DNA of 5,639 nucleotides, taken from NCBI GenBank assembly GCA_964464385.1, contig CAYXFZ010000114.1, positions 1-5,639 on the forward strand, read 5' to 3'. Both the position numbers and the translations under genes were made by a program. Source of the DNA: CAYXFZ01 sp964464385 (GTDB taxonomy: Bacteria > Planctomycetota > UBA1135). Within the stretch, counting starts at the first letter, position 1; every line of letters begins with the position of its first letter. Positions 4,885 through 5,639 of the stretch are shown here, one piece after another. Under the pieces are notes generated by a model, which was given only the letters and a program-made list of their open reading frames with translations, made no database searches and had not been told where the DNA came from.

Positions 4885-5639
4885 ATGCGGCGGATCCTGA
4901 TCCCCTTCTTGATCCTGAGCGCTTGTGCCATCCCCGAGCCTGAGAAGGGCGCCTTCCTTGGCCCTCGCCTAAGGGCGAAAGCGCTCCCATCCTGGGTTCA
5001 TGTCCTGGGAACGGCCCAGGATGCCGGCAAACCACAATTGAATTGCCAAAGGCCTTGCTGCGCGGATTGGTTGGAGGGAGGGAGGCGTGCCCGAGTGGCC
5101 AGTTTGGGTCTGGATGGAGATGAAGGGTGGGTTTTGGTGGATGCCGGCCCCGATGTGGTGGAACAAATCCACCTCATGGGATCCATGCCCGCCGCCGTAT
5201 TGCTTACCCACGCCCACATGGGGCACTACACCGGACTTGCCCACTTTGGGCGAGAGTCCGCCTCCACCGAACGACTGCCCATCTGGTGCACCCCTCGCAT
5301 GGCGGATTTTCTCCGCCAACACGGCCCCTGGAACCAACTCCTCGAGCTGCAGCAAATTGATCTGCATGAGATCACGCCTGGAGTTTCCTTTGCGCCGGCT
5401 GCGGGCCTGGAAGTTAAAGCATTCTCCGTCCCCCATCGCGACGAATACAGCGACACCGTCGCCTTTTCAATCCGCCGTCATGGGGCAAGCGTCCTTTATG
5501 CCCCGGACATCGACCATTGGGGGACCGGTGGCGAATTCTTGCTCCCTTTGGCCAAGTCTCATGACCATTTGCTCTTGGATGGCACCTTCTATACCGACGG
5601 GGAACTGAGTGGCCGCACGATGGCCGAAGTCCCCCACCC
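4885..5639 (+). CDS. PqqB-like metallo-beta-lactamase-fold lipoprotein, 3' end cut by window
   Basis: 251 codons are visible and the frame is open to the right edge. MRRILIPFLILSAC is a lipoprotein signal with lipobox LSAC and lipidated Cys14. The mature part follows the PqqB-like branch of the metallo-beta-lactamase fold: VLGTAQDAGKPQLNC at 40-54, a C-x3-CC cluster (Cys54, Cys58, Cys59) that in PqqB proteins can bind a structural zinc, WVLVDAGPD at 82-90, and LTHAHMGHYTGL at 107-118 as the metal site. Further on, SVPHRDEY at 181-188 supplies another His, YAPDID at 205-210 an Asp, and DGTFYTDGELSGR at 232-244 is characteristic. The usual HxHxDH is here HxHxGH (His109, His111, His114), with Gly replacing Asp; I recall this as normal for PqqB-like homologues but cannot verify it. 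No other PQQ gene is in view, so a role in PQQ synthesis is doubtful; a hydrolase of unknown substrate acting in the envelope is likelier. A good AGGA site precedes the start. Confidence 0.87.
   Translation, partial: MRRILIPFLILSACAIPEPEKGAFLGPRLRAKALPSWVHVLGTAQDAGKPQLNCQRPCCADWLEGGRRARVASLGLDGDEGWVLVDAGPDVVEQIHLMGSMPAAVLLTHAHMGHYTGLAHFGRESASTERLPIWCTPRMADFLRQHGPWNQLLELQQIDLHEITPGVSFAPAAGLEVKAFSVPHRDEYSDTVAFSIRRHGASVLYAPDIDHWGTGGEFLLPLAKSHDHLLLDGTFYTDGELSGRTMAEVPH
4988..5023 (+). repeat. Overlapping inverted repeats in the 5' coding region of the PqqB-like gene
   Basis: CATCCTGGG (4988-4996) is perfectly complementary to CCCAGGATG (5015-5023), with an 18-base loop. Inside that loop TCCTGGG (5003-5009) can pair with the same right arm (CCCAGGA, 5015-5021) across a 5-base loop AACGG. 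The two hairpins exclude each other. The stretch encodes conserved protein (PSWVHVLGTAQDAG), so the pairing may simply be a by-product of codon choice. Confidence 0.35.

Noticed and set aside
4969..5608. Long open frames on both strands (155 and 173 residues) within the PqqB-like gene
   Set aside because: The reading frame from 4885 matches PqqB-like motifs along its whole length; the others are Pro/Ser/Trp-rich shadows.
4885..5639. Assigning the gene symbol pqqB
   Set aside because: The lipoprotein signal, the altered metal motif and the absence of PQQ genes in view make orthology to true PqqB unsafe.
1..5639. CRISPR arrays, tRNA/rRNA genes, insertion sequences, toxin-antitoxin or defence genes
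   Set aside because: The window is almost fully covered by six envelope-protein genes, and no repeat arrays, RNA gene signatures, terminal repeats or transposase motifs were seen on either strand.

Overview
The window carries six protein-coding genes, two of them entering from its edges, packed with almost no spare DNA. No RNA genes, mobile elements, CRISPR arrays or integration sites are visible, and no gene-free stretch exceeds about 75 bases. The content suggests a Gram-negative-type, diderm bacterium: a beta-barrel outer-membrane protein ending in Phe, two lipobox lipoproteins and several Sec signal peptides. Tandem DUF1080 (3-keto-disaccharide hydrolase-like) domains and an FG-GAP propeller protein are typical of Planctomycetota and neighbouring PVC lineages, so a planctomycete is the best guess. 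This is inference from gene content; no phylogenetic marker is present. Ribosome-binding sites are mostly weak, which fits that guess.

Layout, left to right. (1) Minus-strand operon at 1-1372: an outer-membrane porin-like barrel (about 1372-155) is followed after 4 bases by the N-terminus of an exported protein resembling FMN-binding-domain proteins (150 to the left edge). (2) A 75-base divergent region (1373-1447) holds a candidate sigma-70-like promoter for the porin and an 8-bp direct repeat phased at 10 bp. (3) Plus strand, 1448-2776: a secreted seven-bladed FG-GAP/integrin-alpha-like beta-propeller. Its 3' end overlaps tail-to-tail by 22 bp with the next gene. (4) Minus-strand pair at 4859-2755: an exported protein with two DUF1080 domains, then an M48-family zinc metallopeptidase lipoprotein, joined by an ATGA stop/start overlap. 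(5) Plus strand, 4885 to the right edge: a PqqB-like metallo-beta-lactamase-fold lipoprotein, divergent from the DUF1080 gene with only 25 bases between start codons.

Every product appears to be exported: outer membrane, periplasm, lipoprotein or secreted. The window therefore reads as an envelope/extracellular segment rather than one pathway. The two firm functional pairings are porin plus FMN-binding protein and DUF1080 protein plus M48 peptidase. I see no clear new defence or mobile system. The most interesting points are the porin-flavoprotein pairing, the unusual PqqB-like lipoprotein, the coupling of a glycan-type enzyme to a protease, and the phased repeats over the porin promoter.
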